Positions 25,517 to 34,703 of a stretch of 64,000 nt of DNA are shown here, piece after piece. Below the pieces are notes generated by a model. The model was not told the origin of the DNA. It was given only the letters and a program-made list of their open reading frames with translations, and made no database searches. The stretch comes from Sinorhizobium psoraleae (lineage in GTDB: Bacteria > Pseudomonadota > Alphaproteobacteria > Rhizobiales > Rhizobiaceae): the NCBI RefSeq assembly GCF_013283645.1, contig NZ_JABEKV010000001.1, positions 1,644,246 through 1,708,245 on the forward strand, given 5' to 3'. The translations under genes were made by a program, and so were the position numbers. The stretch's first letter is position 1. Every line of letters starts with the position of its first letter.

Positions 25517-27361
25517 ATGAAGCGTCGCCTCACAACGATCCTTTCGGCCGACGTGGCCGGCTACAGTCGCCTCATGGGAGCAAACGAGGCGGAAACGCTT
25601 GCGGCGCTGACGGCGCATCGCGCGGAGCTGGTGGATGCCATGTTGGCCGACCATCAGGGGCGCATCGTCAAGCTGATCGGCGACGGCATGCTGGTCGAGT
25701 TCGAAAGCGTGGTCAGTGCCGTCGATTGCGCCGCCAAGATCCAGAAGGAGATGCGTCAGCGTAATTCGGCCGTGCCCATGGACCGGCGGATCGAGTTCCG
25801 CATAGGCGTCAATATCGGCGATGTGATTGTCGAGAACGACGATATCTTCGGCGACGGCGTCAACATCGCGGCGCGGATCGAGAATTTCGCGAAACCGGGC
25901 GGCGTCGCCGTATCCGCCGCGGTGCGCGAGCATGTCGGCAACCGGCTCGATCTTGTCTTCGAGGATGCCGGCGAACAGCTCCTGAAGAACATCGAGCGGC
26001 CGGTCCGGGTCTACAATGTCGTTCTGGACGTTCCGCAGACGGCAAACGACCCATCCGGAGCGCCGGCAACGGCGCACAAGCCGTCCATCGCGGTTCTGCC
26101 GTTCAACAACATGAGCGACGATCCCGCGCAGGAGTATTTTTCCGACGGCATAACAGAAGACATAATCACGGATCTTTCGAAAATCTCCGGCCTTTCCGTC
26201 GTCGCCCGCCACACGGTCTTCGCCTACAAGGGGACACGGGTGACGGCGCAGCGGGTGGCGGCCGAGCTCGGCGTCAGCTTCTTGCTGGAGGGAAGTGTGC
26301 GCAAGGCGGGCCAGCGCGTCCGCATTACCGGGCAGTTGATCGACGGCAAGGATGGACGCCACCTCTGGGCCGAGCGTTATGACCGGGACCTCACGGACAT
26401 CTTCGACATCCAGGACGAGATCACGCAGGCGATCGTCGCACAGCTGAAGATCAGGCTGCTGCCAAAGGAGAGGAAGGCGATCGAACAGCCCGCCACCGCA
26501 AGTGTCGAGGCCTATAACTATTGCCTCAAGGGGCGGGAGCTTTTCCACACGATGACGAAGGCATCCCTGCAACACGCCCGGCGGATGTTCACCTACGCGG
26601 CGGAACTCGATCCCGATTTTGCACGCGCCTACGCCGGCATAGCGGACTGCGACTCGTTTCTCTGTGGCTTCCACGGTGTGAACATCCCGCCGGAATCCCT
26701 GCTCGAGACGTGCGCCAAGGCGCTGGAACTCGATCCCGGGCTGCCGGAGGTGCACGCGTCGCATGGTTACGCGCTCTCGACGATCGGACGCTACGAGGAA
26801 GCGGCCGCCGCCTTCGAGCGCGCGCTCGCGCTCGATCCAAACTCTCACGAGGCCCATTATTTCTATGCGCGCCACTGTTTTGTCCGATGCGACTACGAGA
26901 AAGCCGTCGAGCACTACGAGCGGGCCGCCGAGATCCGTCCTGACGACTACCGCTCTCCGGTCCTGGCCGGAAACGCGCTAGACCGCCTTGGCCAGCTGGA
27001 GAAGAAGGAAAGGTTCATAAGGATCGGCCTTGAGCGCGTGGAGCGGAGCATGGTGCTGCACCCGGAAAGCTCCGATGCCGCCCAACTTGGCGCGTGCACA
27101 TGCGCAGCCTTGGGCGAACGCGACCGCGCACTGGATTTAATCGCGCGGGTCAACGCCATCGATCCGGAGGACGCGCGGGCATGCTACAACAACGCCTGCG
27201 CCTACGCGCTGCTCGGAGAACACGACCTCGCGATGGAGTTGCTGGAACACTCCCTTCCGCTCGTTTCGCCGGAGCTTCACGCCTGGATCTGGAACGATTC
27301 CGATCTCGATTCGATCCGCTCGCACCCGCGCTTCCAGGAGCTTCTGAAAGCGACGCAGTAG
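25517..27361 (+). CDS. Class III adenylate/guanylate cyclase with TolB-like and TPR regions
   Basis: 614 residues. The cyclase domain (1-165) keeps both metal-binding aspartates, Asp12 in ILSADVAGYSRLM and Asp56 in KLIGDGMLVEF, plus GDGVNIAARIE. A middle region (about 190-305) resembles the N-terminal domain of TolB: PSIAVLPFNNMSDDPAQEYF, VSFLLEGSVRKAGQRVRITG, HLWAERYDRDLTDIFDIQDE. The C-terminal 280 residues are TPR-like helices (ELDPDFARAYAGIADCD, ALDPNSHEAHYFYARHC). It probably makes cAMP under control of the protein-binding repeats; what it senses is unknown. A paralog is at 52401-54218. No membrane span. Confidence 0.92.
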   Translation: MKRRLTTILSADVAGYSRLMGANEAETLAALTAHRAELVDAMLADHQGRIVKLIGDGMLVEFESVVSAVDCAAKIQKEMRQRNSAVPMDRRIEFRIGVNIGDVIVENDDIFGDGVNIAARIENFAKPGGVAVSAAVREHVGNRLDLVFEDAGEQLLKNIERPVRVYNVVLDVPQTANDPSGAPATAHKPSIAVLPFNNMSDDPAQEYFSDGITEDIITDLSKISGLSVVARHTVFAYKGTRVTAQRVAAELGVSFLLEGSVRKAGQRVRITGQLIDGKDGRHLWAERYDRDLTDIFDIQDEITQAIVAQLKIRLLPKERKAIEQPATASVEAYNYCLKGRELFHTMTKASLQHARRMFTYAAELDPDFARAYAGIADCDSFLCGFHGVNIPPESLLETCAKALELDPGLPEVHASHGYALSTIGRYEEAAAAFERALALDPNSHEAHYFYARHCFVRCDYEKAVEHYERAAEIRPDDYRSPVLAGNALDRLGQLEKKERFIRIGLERVERSMVLHPESSDAAQLGACTCAALGERDRALDLIARVNAIDPEDARACYNNACAYALLGEHDLAMELLEHSLPLVSPELHAWIWNDSDLDSIRSHPRFQELLKATQ

Positions 27362-27382
27362 GAGCGCCTCACAACACGTCCG

Positions 27383-28432
27383 TCAAACATGCGGCCCGAG
27401 CAGCGACAGGTCGGCCTCGCCGAGGCGATCCTTGGCGGTCCAGAGCTGGTGCCAATAGGGATAGATGAGCGGCGGCAGGCTGACGGCGTCGAGGAGCTCG
27501 CGTTCCTCGTCGGTAAGCTTGAGGCTGGCGGCGGCGAGGTTGTCGCGGAACTGTTCCTCCTTGCGTCCGCCGATGATGACGGAGGTCACGCCCTTTCGGC
27601 CGATCGCCCAAGCGAGCGCCACTTGCGCGGGCGAGATGCCGCGCTCGCCGGCGATTGCCACCAGCATGTCGACGATCTTCCACAGCCGGTCCTCGTCGCG
27701 GATCGGCGGCTCGTTCCAGCCGGCGAGCTGGCGCGTGCCTTCGGGCGTCTGGTCGCGCCGGTGCTTGCCGGACAGGAGGCCACCGGCGAGAGGGCTCCAT
27801 ACGAGCACGCCGAGGCCCTGATCGATCGCGATCGGGATCAGCTCGTATTCGGCCTCGCGGGCCTCGAGCGTGTAGTGGATCTGCTGGCTGACGAAGCGGT
27901 GGCGATGCTCGCTCGCGCTGATGCCGAGCGCCTTCATGATGTGCCAGCCGGAATAGTTGGAGCAGCCGATGTAGCGCACCTTGCCTTGGTTGACGAGCGT
28001 GTCCAGCGCGGCAATCGTCTCTTCGAGCGGCGTCTGGCCGTCCCATTGATGCACCTGATAGAGATCGATGACGTCCGTCTTCAGTCGCTTGAGGCTCGCC
28101 TCGCATTCGCTGATCAGGTGATGGCGCGAGAGGCCGCCGTCGTTCGGGCCTGGACCCATGGAAAAGCGCGCCTTCGTGGCAATAAGCACGCCGTTCTTTC
28201 GCTTGCCGCCGAGGACATCGCCGATGATCTCTTCCGACGCGCCGGCGGAATAGACATTGGCGGTATCGATCAGGTTGACGCCGGCATCGAGGCAGAGATC
28301 GACGTAGCGGCGCGCTTCGTCGATCCCGACATTGCCGACCTGGGCGAACTTGCCGCCGCCGCCGATGGTCATCGTGCCCATGGTGATCGTCGAGATTTTC
28401 AGGCCCGAGCGGCCGAGCAGACGGTATTCCAT
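27383..28432 (-). CDS. Aldo/keto reductase
   Basis: 349 residues. The catalytic tetrad is visible: Asp and Tyr in LIDTANVYSAGASEE, Lys in LIATKARFSMG, His in YQVHQWDGQTPL. The barrel continues with GKVRYIGCSNYSGWHIMKAL and the NADPH-binding VTSVIIGGRKEEQFRDNLAA. It starts with MEYRLLGRSGLKISTITMG, the usual family N-terminus, and has AAGGA upstream. Reduces aldehydes or ketones with NADPH; substrate not assignable. It is convergent with the cyclase gene, stops only 22 bp apart. Confidence 0.93.
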   Translation of the reverse strand: MEYRLLGRSGLKISTITMGTMTIGGGGKFAQVGNVGIDEARRYVDLCLDAGVNLIDTANVYSAGASEEIIGDVLGGKRKNGVLIATKARFSMGPGPNDGGLSRHHLISECEASLKRLKTDVIDLYQVHQWDGQTPLEETIAALDTLVNQGKVRYIGCSNYSGWHIMKALGISASEHRHRFVSQQIHYTLEAREAEYELIPIAIDQGLGVLVWSPLAGGLLSGKHRRDQTPEGTRQLAGWNEPPIRDEDRLWKIVDMLVAIAGERGISPAQVALAWAIGRKGVTSVIIGGRKEEQFRDNLAAASLKLTDEERELLDAVSLPPLIYPYWHQLWTAKDRLGEADLSLLGPHV

Positions 28433-28522
28433 TTCTTGATCCTTCCGTGGTTTTCAAACTGGGTAGCGGGGGCGCGGGCGGGCGCCGCGAGCCTTGGGTC
28501 GCTGCATGTTTCCGGTCCCGAT

Positions 28523-30127
28523 TTAAGGAACCGTGCCGTAGGCGGGCATCCGTGGAAGAACGTCCGGGCTCGCGCCGTATTGCTGTTTGCTTTGGTGATA
28601 GAACGCGATGAATTCTTCGAGCGGCAGCGGCCGGGCGAAGAACCAACCCTGGCCGAAGGCGACTCCCAGTGCCGCCAGACTATCCGCCTGTTCCTTTGTC
28701 TTGACGCCTTCCGCCACGGCGACGAGGGACAGCGTCCTAGCCATGTCTATGATGTGCGGTGTGACCGAGCTCGTCGCCGTATCCCTGCCGACCGTGTCGA
28801 TGAAGGTCTTGTCGATTTTCAGGGCATCGAGCGGTAGTCCCTGCAGATATTGGAGGCTCGAATAGCCCGTTCCGAAATCGTCGATCGCGACCATATGCCC
28901 GCGTGCGCGCGCCGCTGTGATCGTCTCCCGCGCGGACTCGATGTCCATCAGGCCGCGCTCGGTCATTTCCAGCCAGATTTGCTCGTTGTGTATTCCGGTA
29001 TGGTCGAGCGCGTTCTCGATCACCGACAGGAATCGCCCGGTCTTGAGGTCGGACACGCTGAGATTGATGGCGATGTGCAGCCCGCGATCGGCGACGAGAA
29101 GCTTGCCGAGATCGGAGACGACTGCCTGGATCACCTGATCGGTGATGGGCAGGATAAGGCCGCTTTCCTCGGCCAGAGGAATGAAGAGATCGGGGCGGAC
29201 GATCGATCCGTCCGGACGCCGCCACCGCACCAGCGCTTCCGCGCCGACGCAAATATGCGTCTTCAACGCAACGATCGGCTGGTAGTGCACGATGAACTCC
29301 CTGTTCTGTACGGCAAGCGTCAGTTCTCCGAGCGGCGACAGCCGCTTCTTCGAAAGCCAGTAGACGATGCCGACGATGAAGGCGGCGATGAAGGCGCCGA
29401 CCGGCAGGAGCATCATCTGCTGGCGCCTGAGATCTTTCCGCATGCCCGTGCGCGGCGCGGTCGCAATTGCCAGCCAGCCGTCGCGGCGGGCCACGGCGAA
29501 GAGGTTGTTTTCGTCTATGCCGGTCCGGGGCGCGGCAATGATCGATTTGATCAAGGCCGGATTCGGGGCATTCAGCGCGCTGACGAGCGTACCGTTTGCG
29601 CCGACGATGGCGAGCGTTATGTCCTCGTCGAGTATCACGTCGACGAAGCGCAAGGGATCGACCAGCACGTTGTAGTTTCGGTGGTGAAGCGCCATCATCG
29701 GTTTGCCGCCGCTGACGGCGGGCTGGATCCGGATCGTTACGGCGATGCCGTCGGGCGTCACGTAATCCGCGCCGGCCTGCTCGACCGCTCCCTCCGTCAC
29801 GCCCCAGGACGTGCACCTCAGAAGCCGGTTCTCGAAATAGCCCATTTCCTCCACGGCGCGGCTGTCGAAGACGGCGAGCCGCATGCGGGCGATGTGGTCG
29901 GGCGAGCAGGGCTCTACGCCGGAATCGGCGATCGTGAAGAGCACAAGCCTTGCCTCGGCGAACGACCTGTTGGCGCGTGTGATGGCTCTTTCCGCGAAAA
30001 GCTCCAGGCGATCCTGCTCGGACCTGACGGCGAGGTTCCAGGAGACATAGAGCATCGCCGCGATCGGTACGATGGCGCCGATCACGGCAAGCGCCACAGC
30101 GACGATGACGACACGTTGCCGGTTCAC
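28523..30127 (-). CDS. CSS-motif EAL phosphodiesterase, membrane-bound
   Basis: 534 residues from GTG 30127 (GAGGA upstream). Residues 7-30 are a membrane span, residues 35-235 a periplasmic CSS sensor with Cys74 (VEPCSPDHI) and Cys105 in the motif CTSWG, then a second span (MLLPVGAFIAAFIVGIVYWL). The cytoplasmic EAL domain (about 265-525) keeps EAL at 297-299, INLSVSDL, LEMTERGLM and the loop DDFGTGYSSLQYL, so it should hydrolyse cyclic di-GMP. In CSS-type enzymes the periplasmic cysteines form a redox-sensitive disulfide controlling membrane form and activity; that applies here by family. Upstream is a 226-bp gap. Confidence 0.93.
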   Translation of the reverse strand: MNRQRVVIVAVALAVIGAIVPIAAMLYVSWNLAVRSEQDRLELFAERAITRANRSFAEARLVLFTIADSGVEPCSPDHIARMRLAVFDSRAVEEMGYFENRLLRCTSWGVTEGAVEQAGADYVTPDGIAVTIRIQPAVSGGKPMMALHHRNYNVLVDPLRFVDVILDEDITLAIVGANGTLVSALNAPNPALIKSIIAAPRTGIDENNLFAVARRDGWLAIATAPRTGMRKDLRRQQMMLLPVGAFIAAFIVGIVYWLSKKRLSPLGELTLAVQNREFIVHYQPIVALKTHICVGAEALVRWRRPDGSIVRPDLFIPLAEESGLILPITDQVIQAVVSDLGKLLVADRGLHIAINLSVSDLKTGRFLSVIENALDHTGIHNEQIWLEMTERGLMDIESARETITAARARGHMVAIDDFGTGYSSLQYLQGLPLDALKIDKTFIDTVGRDTATSSVTPHIIDMARTLSLVAVAEGVKTKEQADSLAALGVAFGQGWFFARPLPLEEFIAFYHQSKQQYGASPDVLPRMPAYGTVP

Positions 30128-30353
30128 TTCCGCGTCCTCGATGAAGCGGGCGATTGGCGGAATCGGCGGGCGCTTTCCGCCGGACGGTTCCTGCCAGCGC
30201 AGGCTGGCGTGGATATTACCACAGGGGCCGGCGCCGTACGATCATGAGTGGAGTTGGGCGCCGGATACGTGCGGAATTTGCGGGAGGCGACCTTCAATGC
30301 ACGCAGGTTCGTCCATGTCTATTCGAGCTTGGCCCTCTGGCCGGCGTTCGCCG

Positions 30354-31028
30354 TCAGAGGAAACGTTCGGGGATATCGTCCTTGTAGGGGAAGAGATCGA
30401 AATAGGGCCGCGCCTCGGCGAGCGTGCGCTGGAAGGACGGGCGCAAGAGCAGCCGCTCGAAATAGGCAGCGAGGTTGGGGTGGGTTGTTTCGAACGGCAC
30501 GAGAATGCCGGCATAGAAGAGGGCGGGGCAGGCGGCGCAATCGGCAATCGTGAAGCTCTCCCCGGTTGCGAAAGTCCTGTCGGCCACCTGTCGTTCGGCC
30601 ATGTCATAGGCGACGGCGAGGGCTGCGCGCGCATCGGCGACGCCGCGGTGGTCGCTCTCGTCGGGTGCACGCAGCCTGTCCGTGACGATCTTCTGCATCG
30701 GCACCTGGACATAGAGGTCGAAGAAGCGATCCCAGAGCCGTGCCTCGAGCGCCTGCGCTGCGTCGAGCGGAATGAGCGGCCTCCTGCCGGGATAGTACCG
30801 CTCGAGATATTCGATGATGATCGAGGTTTCGGGCACCGTTCGGTCGCGGGCCTCGTCGCGCAGCACCGGAATCTTGCCGACCGGCCAGAGTTCGAGAAAA
30901 CGGGCGTTCTCCTCGGCATCCGCGAGGTCGATGAGCCGGCCTTCAAAGGGCGTGCCGGTCTCGTAAAGCGCGATCAGCACCTTGTGGCAGAAGGAGGCGA
31001 GCGGATGGAGATAGAGAGTAAGCGCCAT
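30354..31028 (-). CDS. Glutathione S-transferase family protein
   Basis: 224 residues from ATG 31028 (AAGGA upstream); longer frames run through a RIME-like repeat and are rejected. N-terminal thioredoxin-fold domain: LTLYLHPLASFCHKVLIALY, with Ser/Cys in the active-site segment, VGKIPVLRDE (cis-Pro) and ETSIIIEYLERYYP (glutathione-binding). C-terminal helices include FATGESFTIADCAACPALFY. It conjugates glutathione to electrophiles or reduces disulfides; substrate unknown. A second GST is at 47344-47952. Confidence 0.9.
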   Translation of the reverse strand: MALTLYLHPLASFCHKVLIALYETGTPFEGRLIDLADAEENARFLELWPVGKIPVLRDEARDRTVPETSIIIEYLERYYPGRRPLIPLDAAQALEARLWDRFFDLYVQVPMQKIVTDRLRAPDESDHRGVADARAALAVAYDMAERQVADRTFATGESFTIADCAACPALFYAGILVPFETTHPNLAAYFERLLLRPSFQRTLAEARPYFDLFPYKDDIPERFL

Positions 31029-31120
31029 CGGGTAATCCTTCTCTTCGGCCGGATGCCGTCGCGTCGTGACTATAAGGCGCAATCGCGGTGCGAAAAAGGG
31101 GAGCTTTGGGAAGGCGGAGA

Positions 31121-31182
31121 GAGTCTCCCGCGCCCAAAGACTTGGGCGCTGCTGGATTCCTGTGACAAGCACAGGAATGAGG
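31121..31182 (+). repeat. RIME-like palindromic element
   Basis: Carries GCGCCCAA..TTGGGCGC and ATTCCTGTG-ACAAG-CACAGGAAT, ending in GAGG. It lies upstream of the GST gene, between it and the TetR gene. Confidence 0.85.
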
Positions 31183-31269
31183 GAATCCTTGGCTATGTCT
31201 CAGTGAAACCAAGCCAACCGAGAAACGCTCGTCCGTTGCTGCTCGTCCTGTTGCCGACAACTCACTCGC

Positions 31270-31839
31270 TCACCCTGTGCTTTCCGTGAACGCGGCGACA
31301 AAGCGGTCGAGGCTTTCGCGGACGTAGTCCTGCACCGGCATGCGCGGGTCAAAACTCCACCAGAGGAGGGCGCCCTGCCACTGGGCGGCCATCATCAGGC
31401 CGATGCCGGCGGGTGCCTGCGGTGCATCGGCGAAGCGCGCATCGATCGCTTCCGACAGCACGTCGCGCCAGCGTGCGCCGCGTGCGCGGAGCGCCGGGTC
31501 ACGCAAGTCCTCGCGCAGGATCATGAGGTCGTCGGCATAGGACTCGATGCCGCCGTAATCGCCGGAAAGCCCGACGAGCAGCGCCACCGCGCCTTCAGGC
31601 GTCTTCGGGGTGCTCTTGGCAAGTTCGAGCGTCAGGCGGTCGAGCCGGTCCCAGGCTTGCAGGAGGGCGGCCTGGATGAGCCGCGCCTTGCTGTCGAAGC
31701 GCTGCACCAGCGTCGAGGCGGAAAGGCCGCAGCCGGCCGAAAGTGCGGCGAAGGTCAGTGCGTCCGGTCCGTGCTTCCGCATGATCTCGAGCGCCGTGTC
31801 GAGCACGTCTTCGTCAGACATGGTTTTGGGGCGAGGCAT
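31270..31839 (-). CDS. TetR/AcrR-family regulator
   Basis: 189 residues. HTH at residues 8-55: DEDVLDTALEIMRKHGPDAL then AALSAGCGLSASTLVQRFDS, a canonical TetR N-terminus. The rest is a small ligand domain (IESYADDLMILREDLRDPAL, GIGLMMAAQWQGALLWWSF). It is divergent from an SDR gene with a symmetrical sequence between the starts, suggesting it represses that gene and itself. Confidence 0.9.
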   Translation of the reverse strand: MPRPKTMSDEDVLDTALEIMRKHGPDALTFAALSAGCGLSASTLVQRFDSKARLIQAALLQAWDRLDRLTLELAKSTPKTPEGAVALLVGLSGDYGGIESYADDLMILREDLRDPALRARGARWRDVLSEAIDARFADAPQAPAGIGLMMAAQWQGALLWWSFDPRMPVQDYVRESLDRFVAAFTESTG

Positions 31840-31853
31840 TTAGGACCTTTATT

Positions 31854-31875
31854 TATAACCGAATAAGCGTTTATA
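31854..31875. promoter_or_regulatory. Possible TetR operator between TetR and SDR genes
   Basis: TATAACCG and CGTTTATA, 6 bp apart, match in 7 of 8 positions as an inverted repeat. AT-rich DNA around it suits overlapping promoters. Confidence 0.5.
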
Positions 31876-31918
31876 TATAATGCTCACGCCGAATGCCAAT
31901 GGTTTGATGGAGGAAGGG

Positions 31919-32827
31919 ATGTCGCTCACGGGAAAAGTGGCGCTGGTCGCCGGCGGAACACGCGGCGCGGGACGCGGGATCGGGGTGGAACTCGGGGCCG
32001 CGGGAGCGACCGTCTACGTCACCGGGCGGACGACGCGCACGGAGCAATCGGAGTACCGCCGGCCGGAGACGATCGAGGAAACGGCGGAGCGGGTGACGGC
32101 AGCGGGCGGCGTCGGGATTGCCGTTCAGGTCGACCATCTGGAGGCGGAGCAGGTGAAAGCGCTCGTCGAGCGCATCCGCCAGGAGCGCGGCCGGCTCGAT
32201 ATTCTCGTCAACGACATCTGGGGCGGCGAGCGGCTGTTCGAGTGGAACAAGCCGGTCTGGGACCACAATCTCGAAAACGGTCTCCGGATACTCAGGCTTG
32301 CGATCGACACGCATCTCATCACCGCGCACCACGCCCTGCCGCTTCTGATCGAACGCCCGGGTGGGCTTCTCGTCGAGGTGACGGACGGCACGGCCGAATA
32401 CAATGCCGAGCACTACCGGCTCTCCCCCTTCTACGATCTCGCCAAGGTTTCGGCGAACCGTATGGCTTGGGCGCACGCCAAGGATCTTGCGTCCCACGGC
32501 GCCACGGCGGTTTCGCTCACGCCCGGCTGGCTGCGTTCGGAAATGATGCTGGAGGCCTTCGGCGTGACGGAGGCCAACTGGCGCGACGCGGCTGAGAAGC
32601 AGCCGCACTTCGTCATATCCGAAACGCCCCACTTCATCGGCCGCGCGGTGGCAGCACTTGCCGCCGACCCGGACAAGGCCCGCTGGAACGGCAAGTCTCT
32701 CTCAAGCGGCGGCCTCGCCAAGGTCTACGGCTTCACCGATCTCGACGGCTCGCGGCCGGATTGCTGGCGCTACATGGACGAGGTGATGGACCCCGGCAAA
32801 CCGGCGGACGCGACCGGATATCGGTAA
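31919..32827 (+). CDS. Short-chain dehydrogenase/reductase
   Basis: 302 residues from ATG 31919, with GGAGGAAGGG directly ahead; an in-frame ATG at 31880 lies inside the promoter region. NAD(P)-binding motif VAGGTRGAGRGIG (residues 9-21), INDIWGG in place of the usual NNAG region, and catalytic Tyr/Lys in SPFYDLAKVSANRMAW. SDR enzymes oxidise alcohols or reduce carbonyls with NAD(P). The substrate is unknown; regulation by the divergent TetR is likely. Confidence 0.9.
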   Translation: MSLTGKVALVAGGTRGAGRGIGVELGAAGATVYVTGRTTRTEQSEYRRPETIEETAERVTAAGGVGIAVQVDHLEAEQVKALVERIRQERGRLDILVNDIWGGERLFEWNKPVWDHNLENGLRILRLAIDTHLITAHHALPLLIERPGGLLVEVTDGTAEYNAEHYRLSPFYDLAKVSANRMAWAHAKDLASHGATAVSLTPGWLRSEMMLEAFGVTEANWRDAAEKQPHFVISETPHFIGRAVAALAADPDKARWNGKSLSSGGLAKVYGFTDLDGSRPDCWRYMDEVMDPGKPADATGYR

Positions 32828-32888
32828 GGCCGACGACGTCGGATCACCCACCTTCCGCGCTCGTCTCGACCGGCGTATGATCGCGCTA

Positions 32889-32994
32889 CTGCATGTTTCC
32901 TTAAAATCGGGGCCTGATTTAAGGACAAAAACATGCAGCAATCCGAAGTGCTACAGCGACCTTTGCGCGTCTGAAAAGACGCACGGCGCTGTAG
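32889..32994 (+). repeat. Two-part mosaic repeat
   Basis: A first hairpin has arms CTGCATGTTT and AAACATGCAG with TCCTTAAA/TTTAAGGA inside. It is joined to the second element CTACAGCG...CGCTGTAG (32951-32994) whose core is GCGTCTG-AAA-AGACGC. The same join occurs at 39398-39491. It falls between the SDR and methyltransferase genes. Confidence 0.8.
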
Positions 32995-33023
32995 GACATG
33001 TGTTTGGCGGGAGGGCGAGCACG

Positions 33024-33836
33024 ATGGCGGAAATGGACAAGGTGTTTGCGGGCGCGATACCCGATCTCTACGACCGCCTGCTTGTGCCGCTCATCTTCGC
33101 GGGTTATGCCCGCGACCTTGCCGCGCGCGTGGCACGGCTAAAGCCCCATGACATTCTGGAGATCGCGGCCGGAACCGGTGTCGTCACCCGCGCGCTCGCG
33201 CCGCAAATGGACGCCAACGCGCGGCTCGTCGCGACCGACCTCAACCAGCCGATGCTCGATCTTGCGGCTGAAAGGCAGGGCGACGATCCGCGCATCACCT
33301 GGCGGCAGGCGGATGCGCTGGCGCTGCCGTTCCAAGCCTGGAGCTTCGACGTCGTCCTCTGCCAGTTCGGGGCGATGTTCTTTCCGGACAGAGTGCAGGC
33401 CCACCGCGAGGCTCACCGCGTGCTGAAGCCGGGCGGCTATTTCCTCTTCAATGTCTGGGACGCGATCGAGGCGAACGAATTGCCGCTGGCCGTGACGGAA
33501 GCCCTGGCCAGGCATTTTCCCGACGACCCGCCGCGTTTCCTCGCGAGAACACCGTATGGCTATGGTGACCCGGCCGCCGTCCGCGCCGACCTGGAGGCGG
33601 CCGGTTTCCGCAACATCACGCTGGAGACGCTGGAAATGAAAAGCGGAGCGCTTTCGGCGGAGGAGATCGCGACCGGCTTGTGCCAGGGGTCGCCGCTCAG
33701 AAACGAAATCGAGGTTCGCGACCCTACGGGCCTCCACGCGGCGACGCGGGCGGCAGCCGATGCCCTTCGGCAACGCTTCGGCGAGGGGGCGATCGAGGGG
33801 CGGATCAGGGCCCACGTCGTGAGCGCAAGCCGGTAG
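33024..33836 (+). CDS. Class I SAM-dependent methyltransferase (UbiE-like)
   Basis: 270 residues from ATG 33024. Motif I is ILEIAAGTGVVTRALAP (about residues 42-58), motif II VATDLNQPMLDLA, then QADALALPFQAWSFDVVLCQ FGAMFF and RVLKPGGYFLFNVWD, the normal order for a small-molecule methyltransferase. The C-terminal 100 residues (LAVTEALARHFPDDPPRFLA onward) look like those of UbiE/COQ5-type relatives that methylate lipophilic or polyketide substrates. The acceptor is not predictable. Separated from the SDR by a mosaic repeat. Confidence 0.92.
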   Translation: MAEMDKVFAGAIPDLYDRLLVPLIFAGYARDLAARVARLKPHDILEIAAGTGVVTRALAPQMDANARLVATDLNQPMLDLAAERQGDDPRITWRQADALALPFQAWSFDVVLCQFGAMFFPDRVQAHREAHRVLKPGGYFLFNVWDAIEANELPLAVTEALARHFPDDPPRFLARTPYGYGDPAAVRADLEAAGFRNITLETLEMKSGALSAEEIATGLCQGSPLRNEIEVRDPTGLHAATRAAADALRQRFGEGAIEGRIRAHVVSASR

Positions 33837-33900
33837 AGCATTTCACCGGTCCATGGACCTAACGCGTAAATTCCAGACGGGAAACCGTTACACGCTCTAC
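33837..33900 (+). repeat. Partial GCAATTCC-type repeat
   Basis: AGCATTTCACCGGT near the left and AAATTCCAGACGGGAAACCG on the right match parts of the elements at 6741-6829 and 47991-48035. Confidence 0.5.
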
Positions 33901-33992
33901 GGTCTGCAACCTTTTCAGCATAGAACAAGCCGGATGGGGAAACCTGGCAAGCGGTTCCCGCCTGCATCCTCAAAAAAGACGGGAGGACGACG

Positions 33993-34574
33993 ATGCGAAA
34001 GCTGCAATCGCAAGGGGTTCATCACATCACGCTGGTCGGCGCGGACCGGCAGACATCGATCAATTTCTGGGAAGGCCTGCTCGGCATGCCTTTCGTCTTC
34101 GAGCAGCCGAACCTCGACCGGGCGACGGAAAGCCATCTCTATTTCGACCCGGGCGATGGCCGGCTGATCACCGTCTTCACCGACGAGAACCGCAAGCCAG
34201 ATCCGAAGCGCACGTCGACCGACATCGGCTGCGTGCATCACATCGCCTTCGCGGTTTCGCGCGCGACGTTCCAGCAGGCGGTCGAGCGCCTTGACGAGCG
34301 GGAGATCCGGCACAGCGGCGTCAAGGACCGCGGCTTCATGGACTCGATCTATTTCGAGGACCCGCTCGGGCTCTTGGTCGAACTCGCCTCCTACCGTTTC
34401 GAGCCGCCGGCCGGCCATACCCACGCCGAGGTGCTCATGGAGGCGCACAAGGTGCGGGTGGCGCGCGGTGACTACAATATCTCCGAGGTGCATCTTGCCG
34501 ACGCCATCGAGGCGCTGATCGAGCGGACGCGGCCGTCGTTGTCGGCGGACCGAACGCCGAAGAACCCCTATTGA
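33993..34574 (+). CDS. VOC-family (glyoxalase/dioxygenase-like) protein
   Basis: 193 residues. Two beta-alpha-beta-beta-beta modules: GVHHITLVGADRQTSINFWE with the first metal His, HLYFDPGDGRLITVF, then CVHHIAFAVSRATFQQAVER with the next His, and SIYFEDPLGLLVELASYRFE with the Glu ligand. The arrangement fits a divalent-metal enzyme such as a ring-cleaving dioxygenase or glyoxalase-like lyase; the last 50 residues extend past the core. Substrate unknown. No partner genes nearby. Confidence 0.9.
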   Translation: MRKLQSQGVHHITLVGADRQTSINFWEGLLGMPFVFEQPNLDRATESHLYFDPGDGRLITVFTDENRKPDPKRTSTDIGCVHHIAFAVSRATFQQAVERLDEREIRHSGVKDRGFMDSIYFEDPLGLLVELASYRFEPPAGHTHAEVLMEAHKVRVARGDYNISEVHLADAIEALIERTRPSLSADRTPKNPY

Positions 34575-34703
34575 CGAGGGGACAGGAAGCAACAGGGGCG
34601 GGCGGCTCAATCGCAGTCGATAGCGCGTCCGACAGACACGCCTCGCTGTCGTGGCGAGGCAGCATGCAGCGCGCGGCAAAAGCGTCCCGTCGATGCCAAA
34701 CTG